Part shown: positions 37,105 through 46,653 of the stretch, one piece after another
How the letters are laid out: the number at the start of each line of letters is the position of its first letter
Numbering within the stretch: the stretch's first letter is position 1
Assembly (NCBI RefSeq): GCF_000308775.1
Contig: NZ_BAGJ01000027.1
Location: 1-64,000 of the forward strand
DNA length: 64,000 nucleotides
Direction: 5' to 3'
DNA from: Nocardia testacea NBRC 100365
GTDB lineage: Bacteria > Actinomycetota > Actinomycetes > Mycobacteriales > Mycobacteriaceae
The notes under the pieces: generated by a model
Seen by the model: only the letters and a program-made list of their open reading frames with translations
Databases searched by the model: none
Told to the model about the DNA's origin: nothing
Program-made: the position numbers and the translations under genes

Positions 37105-38131
37105 GCTGCACACCGGACGGAGCGGGACGGGTACTCACGGTGACGCTGAACCCGACCGTCGATATATGCCTGGAAGTGAACGAGCTGATCGCGGAGGGCA
37201 AGAACCGGGCACGGGTCCGCTCTGTCCGCGCGGGCGGCGGCGGTATCAACGTGGCGCGCTGTATCCGGCGGCTCGGGGGTACGGCCACCGCCCTGTACCT
37301 TTCCGGCGGCGATACCGGGCTGCGCCTGGACCATCTACTCGCGGAGAGGGCATGGACAGGCGTCGGGTACCGGTCGGAGGTGGAACACGGGAAGCCTTCG
37401 TCGTCGCGGATACCGGGACCGGGCACAGCTACCACATCGTCCCGCCGGGTGCGACGATCACGGAGCGGGAAACGGCCGGTGCGCTCGCGGCGATCCGGGC
37501 CGGGCTACCCGGCAGCGCGGCCCTCGTCGTCACCGGCAGTGTCCCACCGGGGATCCCCGACGATTTCACGGCGACCGTGGTCCGCCAGGCCCGGCCGGGC
37601 GGGATTCCGGTACTCATCGATGTGACGGGCGGGCAGCTGCGCCGGTTGCCCGGCGAGAACGTATTCCTCATCCGGCTGGACCGCAAGGAGGCCGCCGGGC
37701 TGATCGGCTCGCCCATCCGCTCCTTCGACGATGCCCGGCGGGCGAATCACCGGCTGCTCGAATCCGGCGCGGGTCGGCACGCCGTGACCACCGTGGGCGC
37801 ACTCGGGGCCGTGTATTCCGAACCCGGTATCGATTACGAGATCTCCGCGCCACCGCTGCCCGGCCGGGCCCGCAGCGACGCCTGCGCCGGCGACAGTCTC
37901 GTGGCCGCCCTCACCTATCGCATCGTCCGCGGCGACGGTTGCCTGCGAGCCTGTGAGCTCGGTGTCGCGGCGGCGGCCGCCACGGTGTCCCTGCCGGGCA
38001 CCGATGTTTTCGAACCCACAACCGTCGACGAACTCGTCCGGCGGGTCCGGGTCCGCAGTATCGCGCACCGGCCGGGTCCGGCGGGCGCGAAGCGACCCGG
38101 CACGGATGTGGGAGCCGCTTTCGACATATAG
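37101..38131 (+). pseudogene. pfkB: PfkB-family 6-phosphofructokinase, frameshifted
   Basis: The first frame (GTG 37101) reads VLTVTLNPTVDICLEVNEL, RAGGGGINVARCIRRLGG and RLDHLLAE. At about 37346 homology moves to another frame, which reads EGMDRRRVPVGGGTREAFVV, then HIVPPGATITERE, VVTGSVPPGIP and DACAGDSLVAAL to the stop at 38131. Adding one G in GCGGAG-AGGGCATG restores a single reading of about 343 residues, the usual PfkB length. The catalytic Asp is kept, but the motif is CAGD rather than GAGD. PfkB (Rv2029c) is a DosR gene in M. tuberculosis. This is either a true loss or a sequencing error. Confidence 0.8.
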
Positions 38132-38169
38132 GCCCGCGACCGCGCCGATCACACCGAACACGTTCGACG

Positions 38170-38187
38170 GAGGACCTAGTGCCCCTC
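38170..38187 (+). promoter_or_regulatory. DosR-like box upstream of DUF1918 gene
   Basis: The site GAGGACCTAGTGCCCCTC has outer arms GAGG/CCTC and core AGGAC-CTAG-TGCCC, about 165 bases before the DUF1918 start. The 218-base interval 38132-38349 has no gene. Confidence 0.4.
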
Positions 38188-38349
38188 GGCCGATGACGAT
38201 CGGGACTCCCGGCCATTTCGGCCCGGGAGGAAGCTGGAAGCACTTCGGCAGGTCGATGGGGCGGCCGGACGGATCGCGCAAGGCTCGGTCCGTCGGCCTC
38301 TCGTCTGCCGGACCGCCGATCGGACCCAGCGCGAGGAGGTCATCGTTTC

Positions 38350-38607
38350 ATGCGAGCCGCACCCGGAGATTGGCTGATCGTGGAAGGACACGCGGTCGGG
38401 GAGACGGTGCGGCGCGGTCTGATCGAGGAGATACACGGCGCCGACGGAGGCCCGCCCTATCTGGTGCACTGGGTAGACACCGGCAATCGCGCCCTGACCT
38501 TCCCGGGACCGGACTCGCGGGTGGTCACCAGCGCGGAACTGCGTGCGCAAGAGGAAGTCGTGGCACATCACTTCTCGTCGAGGCACTACCCGGCGCCGGG
38601 CTCCTGA
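38350..38607 (+). CDS. DUF1918 protein
   Basis: The protein is 85 residues. It starts MRAAPGDWLIVEGHAVGE and contains PPYLVHWVDTG and FPGPDSRV, the standard DUF1918 pattern (small SH3-like barrel). M. tuberculosis relatives include Rv0569, a DosR target, and Rv2302. The GAGGAGGT about ten bases before the ATG is a strong ribosome-binding site. Its last 22 bases overlap the end of the convergent otsB1 gene, so the two transcripts are antisense there. Function is unknown; nucleic-acid or regulator binding has been proposed for the fold. Confidence 0.85.
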   Translation: MRAAPGDWLIVEGHAVGETVRRGLIEEIHGADGGPPYLVHWVDTGNRALTFPGPDSRVVTSAELRAQEEVVAHHFSSRHYPAPGS

Positions 38608-41600
38608 GGACGACCTATCGCAGATCCCGGCCCGGGCTCCGGATACGGCGCCCCAGTGGGCGAGCGATCGACCAGCCGGACCGTCTCCCCCGGCGCGAGC
38701 CACACCGGCCGGTCCCGGCAGACCACCTCGATCGGCGGCGCGTTACCCGGCTCGGACCCGATCTCGACGCGGCGGCCGTCGACACGGACGATCAGCCGGT
38801 GGCCTCGATACATCATCGGGAAGGACAGAGTGCCCATGGTTTTGGGCCAATAGGGACAGAAGATGAGACGGTCGCGCCGTATCTCCAAACCGGTGAAACA
38901 GCGCTGCAGCAGGTCGACGCTGCCCGCCATTGCGGCCAGGTGGATACCTTCGCCGGTGGTCCCACCCTGGATATCGGCCACGTCCGAACGTACCACCTGA
39001 TCGAAGAACTCCATGGCACGATCGCGGTGGGCCCGGGCCAGAACCCACGAATGCACCAGAGCACTCAGCGTGGAACCGTGCGAGGTCCGCGCCGTGTAGT
39101 AGTCGATCGTCCGCGGAATCATCTCCCCCGGCAGCTCGTAGCCCGCGCGCGTGAACAGTTCGCGGAGTTCGTCGGCGGAGAACAGGTAGAAGAGCATGAG
39201 CACATCGGCCTGTTTGCCCGCGCGATAGCGGCCGATATCGTCGCCCTCGGCCTCCAGTATCCGATCCAGCCGCTGGATATTGCCGTAGCGGCGCCGGTAA
39301 TGCTCCCAGTCCAGCTCCCGGAGCCGCTCGTAGCCGTCGAACTGGCTGATCACGCCGTCGTGGAACGGCACATACATCCGATGGGCGACCTCGCGCCACC
39401 GGGCGGGCTCCGCCGGACCCACCCCGAGCCGCTCCAGTAGTTCGGCCCGAACCCGCGGGGCGAGCGTATCGAGGGCTTCGAGCGCGCAGGTGATGGTCCA
39501 GGCGGCCATGACGTTGGTGTAGGCATTGTTGTCGACGCCCGCCAGGGGAGCGTGCGGGTAGCCCGTGTGGAATTCGTCGGGACCGATGACACCGCAGAGC
39601 ACATACCGCCCCCGCCGCGGATCGTAATCGGCCAGCCCGGACCAGAACCGGGCGATCTCCACGAGCAGCTCGGCGCCGTGGTCGGCGAGGAACTCGAGAT
39701 CGCCGGTGGCCTGGTAGTACTGCCACACCGTGTAGGCGACGGCGGCGCCGATATGGTGCGCCCGCCGGCTCGGATCCGGATTCCAGCGGCCCGAGAGCGG
39801 GTTCAGGTGCAGTTGCTGGCTCTCCTCACGTCCGTCACTCCCCGACTGCCAGGGGAACATCGCACCCGGCACGCCGGCCGCCGCGGCCGCCCGGCGGGCT
39901 TCCGGGAGCCGCCGGTGGCGGTAGCGCAACAGTGATCGGGTCAGCGCCGGGATACGCGGATTCAGCACCGGGAATACGAACAGTTCGTCCCAGAAGACGT
40001 GACCGCGATAGGCCTCACCGTGCAGTCCACGGGCCGGCACGCCCACGTCCAATTCCACGGTGTTCGGCGACAAGGTCTGGATCAGGTGCAGCAGATGCAG
40101 CCGCAGCACGCGCACCGACCCCGCGTCGTCGTCGAGATCTATTCGCATCCTGCCCCAGATCCGCTCCCAGGCCCGGCTGTGTCCGGCGAAGAGTGCCGCG
40201 TAATCCGGCGCCGCCGCCAGCAACCGTCCGGCCTGGTCCGCGGGGCCGGAGGAGGCCCGGTCCCGCCCCGTGCACACCACTGCCGTCTTCTCGAGGGTTA
40301 CCGAGCCGCCCTCTCCGATCTCGAGTCCGAACTCGTGACCGATGCGGCCGCGCTCCCGCACCTCCACGGCCCGCGCGGGCGCACCACGCAGCAGGTCGCG
40401 GATCGCCACGGCCAGCGGGATCTCCGAGTCGCCGGTGCGTGCCACGAGGAGTACGGCCGCCTCGGACAACCGGGCGGTTCGCACCGCGTCCAGATGTACT
40501 CCGGACAGGGCCCGGTAGCGTTCGACCAGGCTGTTGCTCACCTCCCCGTCGATCATCGAGCGCAGCTGGAGTATGCCCGACCAGTTCTCGGCCGTAACAG
40601 TCGTGACGAGGGCTCCGAGGTGCGGACGGTGCATCGCCGCGAATCTCCGCTGCTCTACCCGGGTGATACGGCCCGCGCCGTCCCGGAATCGGAACCACCG
40701 GATCAGCTCGGCGCGCCGCAGGTCCAGACGCTGCCGGTAGTCCAGCAGGTCGGCGGTATCGAGATCGAACCAGTCACCGTCGGCGATCCGGAACGTCACC
40801 GGCAGCCAGTTCGGCAGGTTGACCATGCTCTCGTTGACGACCGTCCGGTCGTTCACCCGGTCCCGGAGCCGGTTGTAGATCCCGGCCACATAGGTGCCGG
40901 GGTAATGACAAGGTCCGGCCCGGCTCTCCGGTGCCGCCCCGCGCACGGCGAAATAGCCGTTTCCGACGGTGCAGAGCGCCTCGCGCAGCTTCTCCTGTTC
41001 AGGGGCGTAGCCGTCGTAGGCGAACGACCACGTCTCCGATTCCGCCGCGGACGGACCGATGCCGATCAACCGCACGCACCGGGCGAGCAGATCCGCGGCC
41101 CGGCGCGGACCGTCCACCGAGAAGTGGGCGGAGGTGTATCGGCCGGTGTTCTCCGCGGCCCGCACCGCGACGGCGATCCCGTCCGGCCCGACGACGTCGA
41201 AGGCATCCTCATCGGTCATATCGTCGCCGAGGTACAGCGGGACCACCGGTCCGTCGATCCGTTCCAGGATCCAGCGCAGTGCGTCTCCTTTTCCCCAGGC
41301 CACATCCGGCCGCAGCTCGATCACCTTGCGCCCGGAGGTCACCCGCAGACCGTGGGCGCGCCCGGCCGCGCCGACGACGGTGATCGCCTCGGCGGCGGCC
41401 GCGTCCGTCGCCGCCCGGAAATGCACGGCCACGGCAAACCGCTTGTGCTCGACAGTGACCCCTGCGATATCTCCCACTCGCGCCCGCAGATCCGCAGCGG
41501 CACTGGCCAGGTCGGCCTCGGCATCCGGTAGCGCGCCGGGCAGGTGGCGGGTGCCGTCCGGCGCCATCAGTTCGACCCCGTGGCTACCCGCGAGCCAGAT

Positions 41601-42614
41601 ACCGGGAACCGGCATCCGCGCCCGTAGATCGTCGAGCCCGCGGCCGCTGAGCACGGCAACCGGGCACCGGGCGGCCAGGTCCGCGAGCGTCGCGGCCACG
41701 CCCTCCACCATCTCCGCCGCGGCCGGGTCGGTGACGATTTCGGCCAGTGTGCCGTCGAAGTCCATAAGTACAGCGGGTTTCTCGGTTTCCAGCAGATCCG
41801 CGAACCGCGGCCAGTACTCGAAAGCATCGGGAACCTCACCGACCCGCCGGAACCCGCCGCGGACACCGATCCGCGCGGCATCGTCGACCACCGTATCGGC
41901 CCCCGCGGACAGCAGTCTGTCCCCGTCACCTGCCCGGTCGATGCCCACCACCAGTCCGAAACCCCCGTTGCGGCCCGCCGCCACACCGGCTTCGGCGTCC
42001 TCCACCACCACGACCCGGCCCGGCGCACTGTGCAGACGCGCCGCGGTCTCGCGCAGCACGGCCGGATCCGGCTTCCCCGGCAGGCCGAGCTCTTCCGCGT
42101 CCACCCCGTCGACCCGGATCTCGAAGAGGTGGCCGAGACCGGCCGCGGCGAGCACCTGCTCGCAATTGCGGCTGGCGGTGAACACGGCGGTCCGGATGCC
42201 TTCGGAGCGGAGCCGGCGAACCAGCGCCACGGTGGAATCGAACGCCACGACACCGTCGCGCGCGATACGCTCGCGGAACAGGTGGTCCTTGCGGTTGCCC
42301 ACACCGCATACCGTCTCGGCCGATTCGGGATCGGCCGGTACGCCCCACGGCAGCCGGATATTGCGGGAGGCGAGAAAATCGGCGACACCTCGGTAACGGG
42401 GCTTACCGTCCACATACTTCAGGTAGTCGACCTCGGTGAACGGTGACCGGTCCTGTCCGGGGGCGGCCGGCCGGGCAGCGAGGAAGGCATCGAACAATTC
42501 GGTCCACACCGCGGCGTGTATCGACGCGCTGTCGGTCACCACCCCATCCATATCGAAGATCACCGCGTCGTGACGGCGCGTATCAATCCGCGGCGCGGCA
42601 GCACTGTGAGCCAC
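38586..42614 (-). CDS. otsB1: Three-domain trehalose-phosphatase/phosphorylase (OtsB1-like)
   Basis: The protein is 1342 residues. Domain 1 is a beta-phosphoglucomutase-like HAD (VIFDMDGVVTDS, nucleophile D21). Domain 2 is a trehalose-6-phosphate phosphatase HAD (VLMDFDGTLAEIV, then GRKVIELRP and LYLGDDMTDEDAFD). Domain 3 is a GH65 phosphorylase with GVIGPDEFHTGYP (catalytic acid E1014), VDNNAYTNVMAAWT and RTSHGSTLSALVHSW. The architecture equals Rv2006 (otsB1), a DosR gene. Together the domains could split a trehalose-type disaccharide by phosphorolysis and convert beta-glucose-1-phosphate to glucose-6-phosphate. The GTG at 42614 is used; an upstream TTG at 42656 is possible. A DosR-like box lies about 36 bases upstream. 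Confidence 0.9.
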   Translation of the reverse strand: MAHSAAAPRIDTRRHDAVIFDMDGVVTDSASIHAAVWTELFDAFLAARPAAPGQDRSPFTEVDYLKYVDGKPRYRGVADFLASRNIRLPWGVPADPESAETVCGVGNRKDHLFRERIARDGVVAFDSTVALVRRLRSEGIRTAVFTASRNCEQVLAAAGLGHLFEIRVDGVDAEELGLPGKPDPAVLRETAARLHSAPGRVVVVEDAEAGVAAGRNGGFGLVVGIDRAGDGDRLLSAGADTVVDDAARIGVRGGFRRVGEVPDAFEYWPRFADLLETEKPAVLMDFDGTLAEIVTDPAAAEMVEGVAATLADLAARCPVAVLSGRGLDDLRARMPVPGIWLAGSHGVELMAPDGTRHLPGALPDAEADLASAAADLRARVGDIAGVTVEHKRFAVAVHFRAATDAAAAEAITVVGAAGRAHGLRVTSGRKVIELRPDVAWGKGDALRWILERIDGPVVPLYLGDDMTDEDAFDVVGPDGIAVAVRAAENTGRYTSAHFSVDGPRRAADLLARCVRLIGIGPSAAESETWSFAYDGYAPEQEKLREALCTVGNGYFAVRGAAPESRAGPCHYPGTYVAGIYNRLRDRVNDRTVVNESMVNLPNWLPVTFRIADGDWFDLDTADLLDYRQRLDLRRAELIRWFRFRDGAGRITRVEQRRFAAMHRPHLGALVTTVTAENWSGILQLRSMIDGEVSNSLVERYRALSGVHLDAVRTARLSEAAVLLVARTGDSEIPLAVAIRDLLRGAPARAVEVRERGRIGHEFGLEIGEGGSVTLEKTAVVCTGRDRASSGPADQAGRLLAAAPDYAALFAGHSRAWERIWGRMRIDLDDDAGSVRVLRLHLLHLIQTLSPNTVELDVGVPARGLHGEAYRGHVFWDELFVFPVLNPRIPALTRSLLRYRHRRLPEARRAAAAAGVPGAMFPWQSGSDGREESQQLHLNPLSGRWNPDPSRRAHHIGAAVAYTVWQYYQATGDLEFLADHGAELLVEIARFWSGLADYDPRRGRYVLCGVIGPDEFHTGYPHAPLAGVDNNAYTNVMAAWTITCALEALDTLAPRVRAELLERLGVGPAEPARWREVAHRMYVPFHDGVISQFDGYERLRELDWEHYRRRYGNIQRLDRILEAEGDDIGRYRAGKQADVLMLFYLFSADELRELFTRAGYELPGEMIPRTIDYYTARTSHGSTLSALVHSWVLARAHRDRAMEFFDQVVRSDVADIQGGTTGEGIHLAAMAGSVDLLQRCFTGLEIRRDRLIFCPYWPKTMGTLSFPMMYRGHRLIVRVDGRRVEIGSEPGNAPPIEVVCRDRPVWLAPGETVRLVDRSPTGAPYPEPGPGSAIGRPQEPGAG

Positions 42615-42649
42615 GAATCGAGTCTGACCGGCCGGGCGGCCGGCCGACA

Positions 42650-42664
42650 GGGGCAAAGGTCCGC
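42650..42664 (-). promoter_or_regulatory. DosR-like box upstream of otsB1
   Basis: On the minus strand the core is CGGAC-CTTT-GCCCC, 36-50 bases before the GTG start. If the TTG at 42656 were used, the box would overlap the start, which supports the GTG choice. Confidence 0.5.
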
Positions 42665-42744
42665 TCTTTCATCCGACCGGGACTCCCGGCCCCGGGTGCC
42701 CCGCGCAGGGCCTGCCGGGCGGCGGCCGCACGCGTCGTGACGGC

Positions 42745-43725
42745 TCACCCCGAAGAGATGTCGAGGACCTCGTCGGTATCGCGCCGCGGGGTACGCGGTG
42801 GTGGCGGCGCCAGCGAACGCCCCAATCGGACGAGCATCTGCGGGAACCGCGGACCGACCAGTTCGGCGACTCTCGCCCGGGCCGAGGCGAGCTCGGTGAC
42901 ATGTGTGAGAACGCAGGTCGACAGGTCCTCGACAGTGCACTCCAACAGTACCGCCGACAACGCCTCCCCGCACCACAGCAGCGACTCGACCGTATCGTCG
43001 CGACTGGACAGTACGACGATCATCGCCTCGTCCGGGCGGGCGTCCTCGTCGCCCGCGCCCAGCGCGCCCACCGGGAAACTGCGGTTGACCGGCACCCGAT
43101 CCGATAGATCGGCCGAGGGCAGCCGACCGGCCGGAATCCCGGCACCGCCGTGAGTTCCGGCACCGGCCCACCACAGCAGTTCCGTCTGATATCGGGGATC
43201 GTGCCGGCGCAGCTTCGCAGTGGTCCGGGAGAGACCGTCCAGATCGGCGCGCAGACGCGGGTCCACCACATGCAGTGCGGTATCGCGATGCCGGCACAGA
43301 CTCTGCAGCACCGGCTCGAGTTCGGCCCAGCCATCTGGGGCGGCCATGGGCGCTCGGTCGGTGTATCGGCTGTCGATGGCGGCGGCGGACAGCCTATCGA
43401 TCTCGAACGGCTCGCGCCGCCCCGCGAACGACAGCGCGGCCAGGTTCGCCCGCACGGGGGGCTCGGGGAACCGGGTGACACGCACATCCCAGCCGGCGGC
43501 GGCCCACGCGACGAGGGCATGGTCGAGCAGCGCACCACAGGCGAGGATGCCCTGGCGGTTCAAGGGATCGGTACCGGGCAGCAGCCGTTCGGCGTCGACG
43601 AAGAGTTCCAGCGTGCTACCGTCCCAGCGCCAGCGCCAGGGTTGACTGTTGTGCAGGGACGGCGCGCGGCAGGCGCGCTCCAGCACCGCACGCACCGTGT
43701 TCTCATCGGGCCTCTGCTCCCGCAT
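42745..43725 (-). CDS. Acg-family nitroreductase-like protein (copy 2)
   Basis: The protein is 326 residues. It begins MREQRPDENTVRAVLERA, followed by the family signature RAPSLHNSQPWRWRW. Later blocks are ILACGALLDHALVAWAAAGW, YTDRAPM and CGEALSAVLLECTVEDLSTC. A textbook GGAGGTG precedes the ATG. It is divergent from a universal stress gene, echoing the acg/usp pairs in M. tuberculosis. The 318-base interval between them holds two DosR-like boxes and no gene. As with other Acg proteins, flavin binding without strong reductase activity is expected. Confidence 0.87.
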   Translation of the reverse strand: MREQRPDENTVRAVLERACRAPSLHNSQPWRWRWDGSTLELFVDAERLLPGTDPLNRQGILACGALLDHALVAWAAAGWDVRVTRFPEPPVRANLAALSFAGRREPFEIDRLSAAAIDSRYTDRAPMAAPDGWAELEPVLQSLCRHRDTALHVVDPRLRADLDGLSRTTAKLRRHDPRYQTELLWWAGAGTHGGAGIPAGRLPSADLSDRVPVNRSFPVGALGAGDEDARPDEAMIVVLSSRDDTVESLLWCGEALSAVLLECTVEDLSTCVLTHVTELASARARVAELVGPRFPQMLVRLGRSLAPPPPRTPRRDTDEVLDISSG

Positions 43726-43816
43726 GCCGACACCTCCGCTACCCCGCGCACACCACCCGTGTCGCCGCGACCCCGCTTCCTCCTGCATACTGACCGACCC
43801 CGGCAGGATCGCGAGA

Positions 43817-43830
43817 GTGCCGAAGGTCCC
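43817..43830 (-). promoter_or_regulatory. DosR-like box upstream of acg copy 2
   Basis: On the minus strand the site reads GGGAC-CTTC-GGCAC, about 92 bases before the acg start. A further near-palindrome, GGATCAGGGCCCGATCC, lies at 43841-43857. Confidence 0.5.
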
Positions 43831-43913
43831 CTGTCCCGGAGGATCAGGGCCCGATCCCTCCGGACCAGCCCCCCAATGTCGCCACCGGGAATCGACTTTG
43901 GTCTCTTCCGGCC

Positions 43914-43927
43914 GGGACCAATGCCCC
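43914..43927 (+). promoter_or_regulatory. DosR-like box upstream of universal stress gene
   Basis: The site GGGAC-CAAT-GCCCC is among the best matches to the mycobacterial box in this window, about 117 bases before the GTG start at 44044. Confidence 0.55.
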
Positions 43928-44043
43928 CATCGTCGGCGTGGTCCGCGCTTTAACCTCGCTGTATCCGGAGGAACCGGAGCGGCGGAGAACCGTGGCCGGC
44001 AGAGCCCGGATTCGGAGCCGATGAGCGAGAAGGTGGGCCCACC

Positions 44044-44910
44044 GTGAGCACACATACCCGAGAGCCCGTTGTCGTCGGCGTCGACGGCTCCGCCGCGTCG
44101 TTCGCCGCCGTCCAGTGGGCGGCCCGGACAGCGGCAGGACACGGCGACCCGCTGCACCTGGTGTACGCCGTCGGGGCGCCGCTGGATTTCGGGCCCGGAC
44201 TCGGAGTCGTCGCCTTCGACAATCAAGCGCTGCGGGCCGACGGCGAGGCCGTATGCGCCTCCGCCGCGAAGATCGCCCGCGAGATCGCCGGTGAGCTGGA
44301 GATCACCACGGTCGTGGTCGATCCGGACCCGGCGCCCACCCTGATCGAGAGATCCCGGACCGCACGCCTGGTCGTGGTTGGCACCTACGGCCGTAGCGCG
44401 ATCGGACGGGGGCTGCTCGGCTCGGTGAGCACCTCCCTGGCGCGGCACGCGCACTGCCCGGTCGCCGTGATCCCGCAGAGTTACGCCGAACACGGCGAAC
44501 GGCCGGGCACGCCCGTGGTGGTCGGGGTGGACGGATCACTGCGCAGCGCCGAGGCCCTCGATATCGCCTTCGCCGAGGCCTCCCGGCGCGGCATCGGTCT
44601 CGTCGCGGTCACCACCTGGTCGGAGTTCTTCCGGTACCGGTCGCGGTCGGAGATGCAGGAGCAGGCCCGTGCGCTCCAGGCCGAGAGCCTGGCCGGGCAG
44701 ACCGAGCAGTACCCGGACGTCCCGGTGACCCGCGTCGTCGTCGAGGACCGGCCCGCACGGAGGTTGCTGCACGAGGCCGAGAGCGCGCAACTGGTTGTCG
44801 TCGGCAGTCACGGTGGCGGCGGTTTCGCCGGGATGAGCCTGGGCTCGACCGGCCAGGCGGTGTTGCACGGGGTATCCGTACCGCTGATCATCGCCCGGCC
44901 CCGAGCCTGA
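44044..44910 (+). CDS. Universal stress protein, tandem
   Basis: The protein is 288 residues with two intact Usp domains. Each has a VVVGVDGS-type start ([40 protein letters not shown]) and an ATP loop (VVGTYGRSAIGRGLLGSVS; VVGSHGGGGFAGMSLGSTG). Tandem Usps such as Rv2623 bind ATP and slow growth in dormant mycobacteria. The GTG start follows GAGAAGGTG. It is divergent from acg copy 2 with a good DosR-like box in front, and a hairpin follows the stop. It is monocistronic. Confidence 0.92.
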   Translation: MSTHTREPVVVGVDGSAASFAAVQWAARTAAGHGDPLHLVYAVGAPLDFGPGLGVVAFDNQALRADGEAVCASAAKIAREIAGELEITTVVVDPDPAPTLIERSRTARLVVVGTYGRSAIGRGLLGSVSTSLARHAHCPVAVIPQSYAEHGERPGTPVVVGVDGSLRSAEALDIAFAEASRRGIGLVAVTTWSEFFRYRSRSEMQEQARALQAESLAGQTEQYPDVPVTRVVVEDRPARRLLHEAESAQLVVVGSHGGGGFAGMSLGSTGQAVLHGVSVPLIIARPRA

Positions 44911-44922
44911 GCGGACCCGGAT

Positions 44923-44968
44923 CGACGAGGCGGCGCGGTCGGGCATACCCGGCCCACCCGCCGCGTCG
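44923..44968. terminator. Hairpin between convergent genes
   Basis: Arms CGACGAGGCGG (44923-44933) and CCGCCGCGTCG (44958-44968) pair with one mismatch, between the universal stress gene and the convergent alcohol dehydrogenase. It could end transcription from both sides. Confidence 0.45.
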
Positions 44969-45017
44969 AGCGCGGCCCTCGCAACCGGCACCGGAGAGCG
45001 GACCCCGACTCCCGGTG

Positions 45018-46028
45018 TCAGGGCAGTATTACGGCGGCACCGTCGAAGCGACCGTGCGCGAGATCGGCGAGAGCCCGGTCGGCCCGCTCCAGTGGGTAGG
45101 GGTGAGTGGTCACCCGGAGCCGATGACGCGCCGCGAAGGCGAGAAACTCGCGGGCGTCGGTGCGCGTATTGGATGTGACGCTGCGGATCTGCCGCTCGCG
45201 GAACAGATGGCGCCGATAGTCGAGCGGCGGAATATCGGTGAGATGGATTCCCGCCACCGCCAGGGTCCCGCCCGGCCCGAGGGCTTCCATCGCCGGCCGT
45301 ACCAGTTCGCCCGCGGGTGCGAACAGAATGGCCGAATCCAATCGCTCCGGCGGTGGGTCCGCGGCGTGCTGTACCGACGCGACACCGAGGCCGAGCGCGA
45401 GTTCGCGGGCCGCGGCGCCGCGGGTCATGACATGGACACGAGCGCCCCGGGCGAGAGCGACCTGAGCCGTGAGGTGGGCGCTGCCGCCGAATCCGTAGAT
45501 ACCGAGTACCCCGCCCTCCGGCAGGAGGGCCCGGGTGAGCGCCCGGTATCCGATGATGCCCGCGCACAACAGGGGCGCCAGCTCCCGGTTCGCGTATCCG
45601 CGCGGCAGTGCCAATGCGAAATCGGCCGGGACGGTGACATATTCGGCGTAGCCGCCGTCGGCGTCCCATCCGGTGTACCGCGATTCCGGGCACAGGTTCT
45701 CCGCGCCCTTCCGGCAGAACTCGCACACCCCGCAGGTATGCCGCAACCATGGGATCCCGACGCGATCCCCCACCGTGAAGTCACCCCGATCCGCGGGGGC
45801 TACGACCTCCGCGACGACCTCATGGCCCGGTACGACATGCGGCCGGTGCACAGGCAGATCGCCCTCCACCACATGGAGATCCGTCCGGCACACACCGCAG
45901 GCCAGGACCCGGGCAAGCAGGTCACCCGGGTCCGGTCGCGGAAGTGGCTCCCGGCGCGCGATGAGCGGTTTCCGGTCGATACCTCTGGGCGCGTCCACCC
46001 GCCACGCCCGCATGGTCGCCGCGTTCAC
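45018..46028 (-). CDS. Zinc-dependent alcohol dehydrogenase
   Basis: The protein is 336 residues. Catalytic zinc ligands are visible in [17 protein letters not shown] and PGHEVVAEV, and structural zinc cysteines in [15 protein letters not shown]. The coenzyme fold shows [20 protein letters not shown]. The family (class of AdhA/propanol-preferring enzymes) interconverts alcohols and aldehydes with NAD(P)H and may regenerate NAD+ in hypoxia. It starts inside the last codons of the upstream PPOX-fold gene (four-base overlap), so the two form an operon read leftwards from the box-rich interval 46478-46874. Confidence 0.9.
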   Translation of the reverse strand: MNAATMRAWRVDAPRGIDRKPLIARREPLPRPDPGDLLARVLACGVCRTDLHVVEGDLPVHRPHVVPGHEVVAEVVAPADRGDFTVGDRVGIPWLRHTCGVCEFCRKGAENLCPESRYTGWDADGGYAEYVTVPADFALALPRGYANRELAPLLCAGIIGYRALTRALLPEGGVLGIYGFGGSAHLTAQVALARGARVHVMTRGAAARELALGLGVASVQHAADPPPERLDSAILFAPAGELVRPAMEALGPGGTLAVAGIHLTDIPPLDYRRHLFRERQIRSVTSNTRTDAREFLAFAARHRLRVTTHPYPLERADRALADLAHGRFDGAAVILP

Positions 46029-46477
46029 ACCGCAACCTCCGCGATCAGCCTCGTCCCGGCGACCAGGGTGGGTTCGATACCGATGACGACGCCGCTGTCC
46101 GGATCGCCCCAGGACCCGAGTCGCCGCGCGTACTCCGCGGCGAGTTCACCGCCGGTGACCAGCCGCGCCGGCCCGGTGACAAGCACCGACCATCCGATCC
46201 GCCGCACCGGGTCGATCTCGTCGGCGTGATAGGCGACGATGGCCGGGCGGCCGAGCGCCGTCCGGGTAAGCCCGGCGAACGGCTGGGTCCGCACGATCAC
46301 CTCCCCGCCGTCCCCGATGAGATGATTCACCGGCCGCACCGCGGGTAGCGCGTCGGCGGTGAACACGAGGCGCCCGAATGGGGCGGAGGCGAGTAGGCGC
46401 AGAGCTTCGGCGCGCTCCAGCTGCACTGTTCGCCGCGGAACTTCGCCGTAGCCCGGCGACAGTTCGGGACCTCTCAC
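46025..46477 (-). CDS. Pyridoxamine 5'-phosphate oxidase-fold protein
   Basis: The protein is 150 residues from a GTG start. Blocks include [37 protein letters not shown] and [13 protein letters not shown], typical of the split-barrel PPOX family that binds flavin or F420. The DosR regulon of M. tuberculosis contains a similar small PPOX-like protein (Rv3129). It is the first gene of a two-gene operon with the alcohol dehydrogenase. A DosR-like box is about 65 bases upstream. Cofactor and substrate are not deducible from sequence. Confidence 0.83.
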   Translation of the reverse strand: MRGPELSPGYGEVPRRTVQLERAEALRLLASAPFGRLVFTADALPAVRPVNHLIGDGGEVIVRTQPFAGLTRTALGRPAIVAYHADEIDPVRRIGWSVLVTGPARLVTGGELAAEYARRLGSWGDPDSGVVIGIEPTLVAGTRLIAEVAV

Positions 46478-46540
46478 CTCGTTTCCCCGCTTCCTCTGTC
46501 GGCACCTCCCTCAGATCACCACCACGACCAGGAAAGAGAC

Positions 46541-46555
46541 AGGGCCGAATGCCCT
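46541..46555. promoter_or_regulatory. DosR-like box upstream of PPOX/ADH operon
   Basis: The site AGGGCCGAATGCCCT has arms AGGGC/GCCCT (perfect 5-base complements) and sits 64 bases before the PPOX start. It shares the GGGCC-GAAT core with the larger palindrome at 46654-46691. Confidence 0.5.
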
Positions 46556-46653
46556 CTGCCGTCGCTCACCAAGTACCTCCCGGCTCGCCGCGGCCGTGGG
46601 GTACGCCGGCGGATCCGAATACCACTTCCCCGCCTCCGCGCCCGGATGCCCAT

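Noticed and set aside
39999..42396. Long plus-strand open frames of 445-510 codons
   Set aside because: They are antisense to the otsB1-like gene, whose three domains are unmistakable.
43726..44493. Upstream extension of Acg copy 2
   Set aside because: It runs through the promoter interval and antisense to the Usp gene; a strong GGAGGTG marks the start at 43725.
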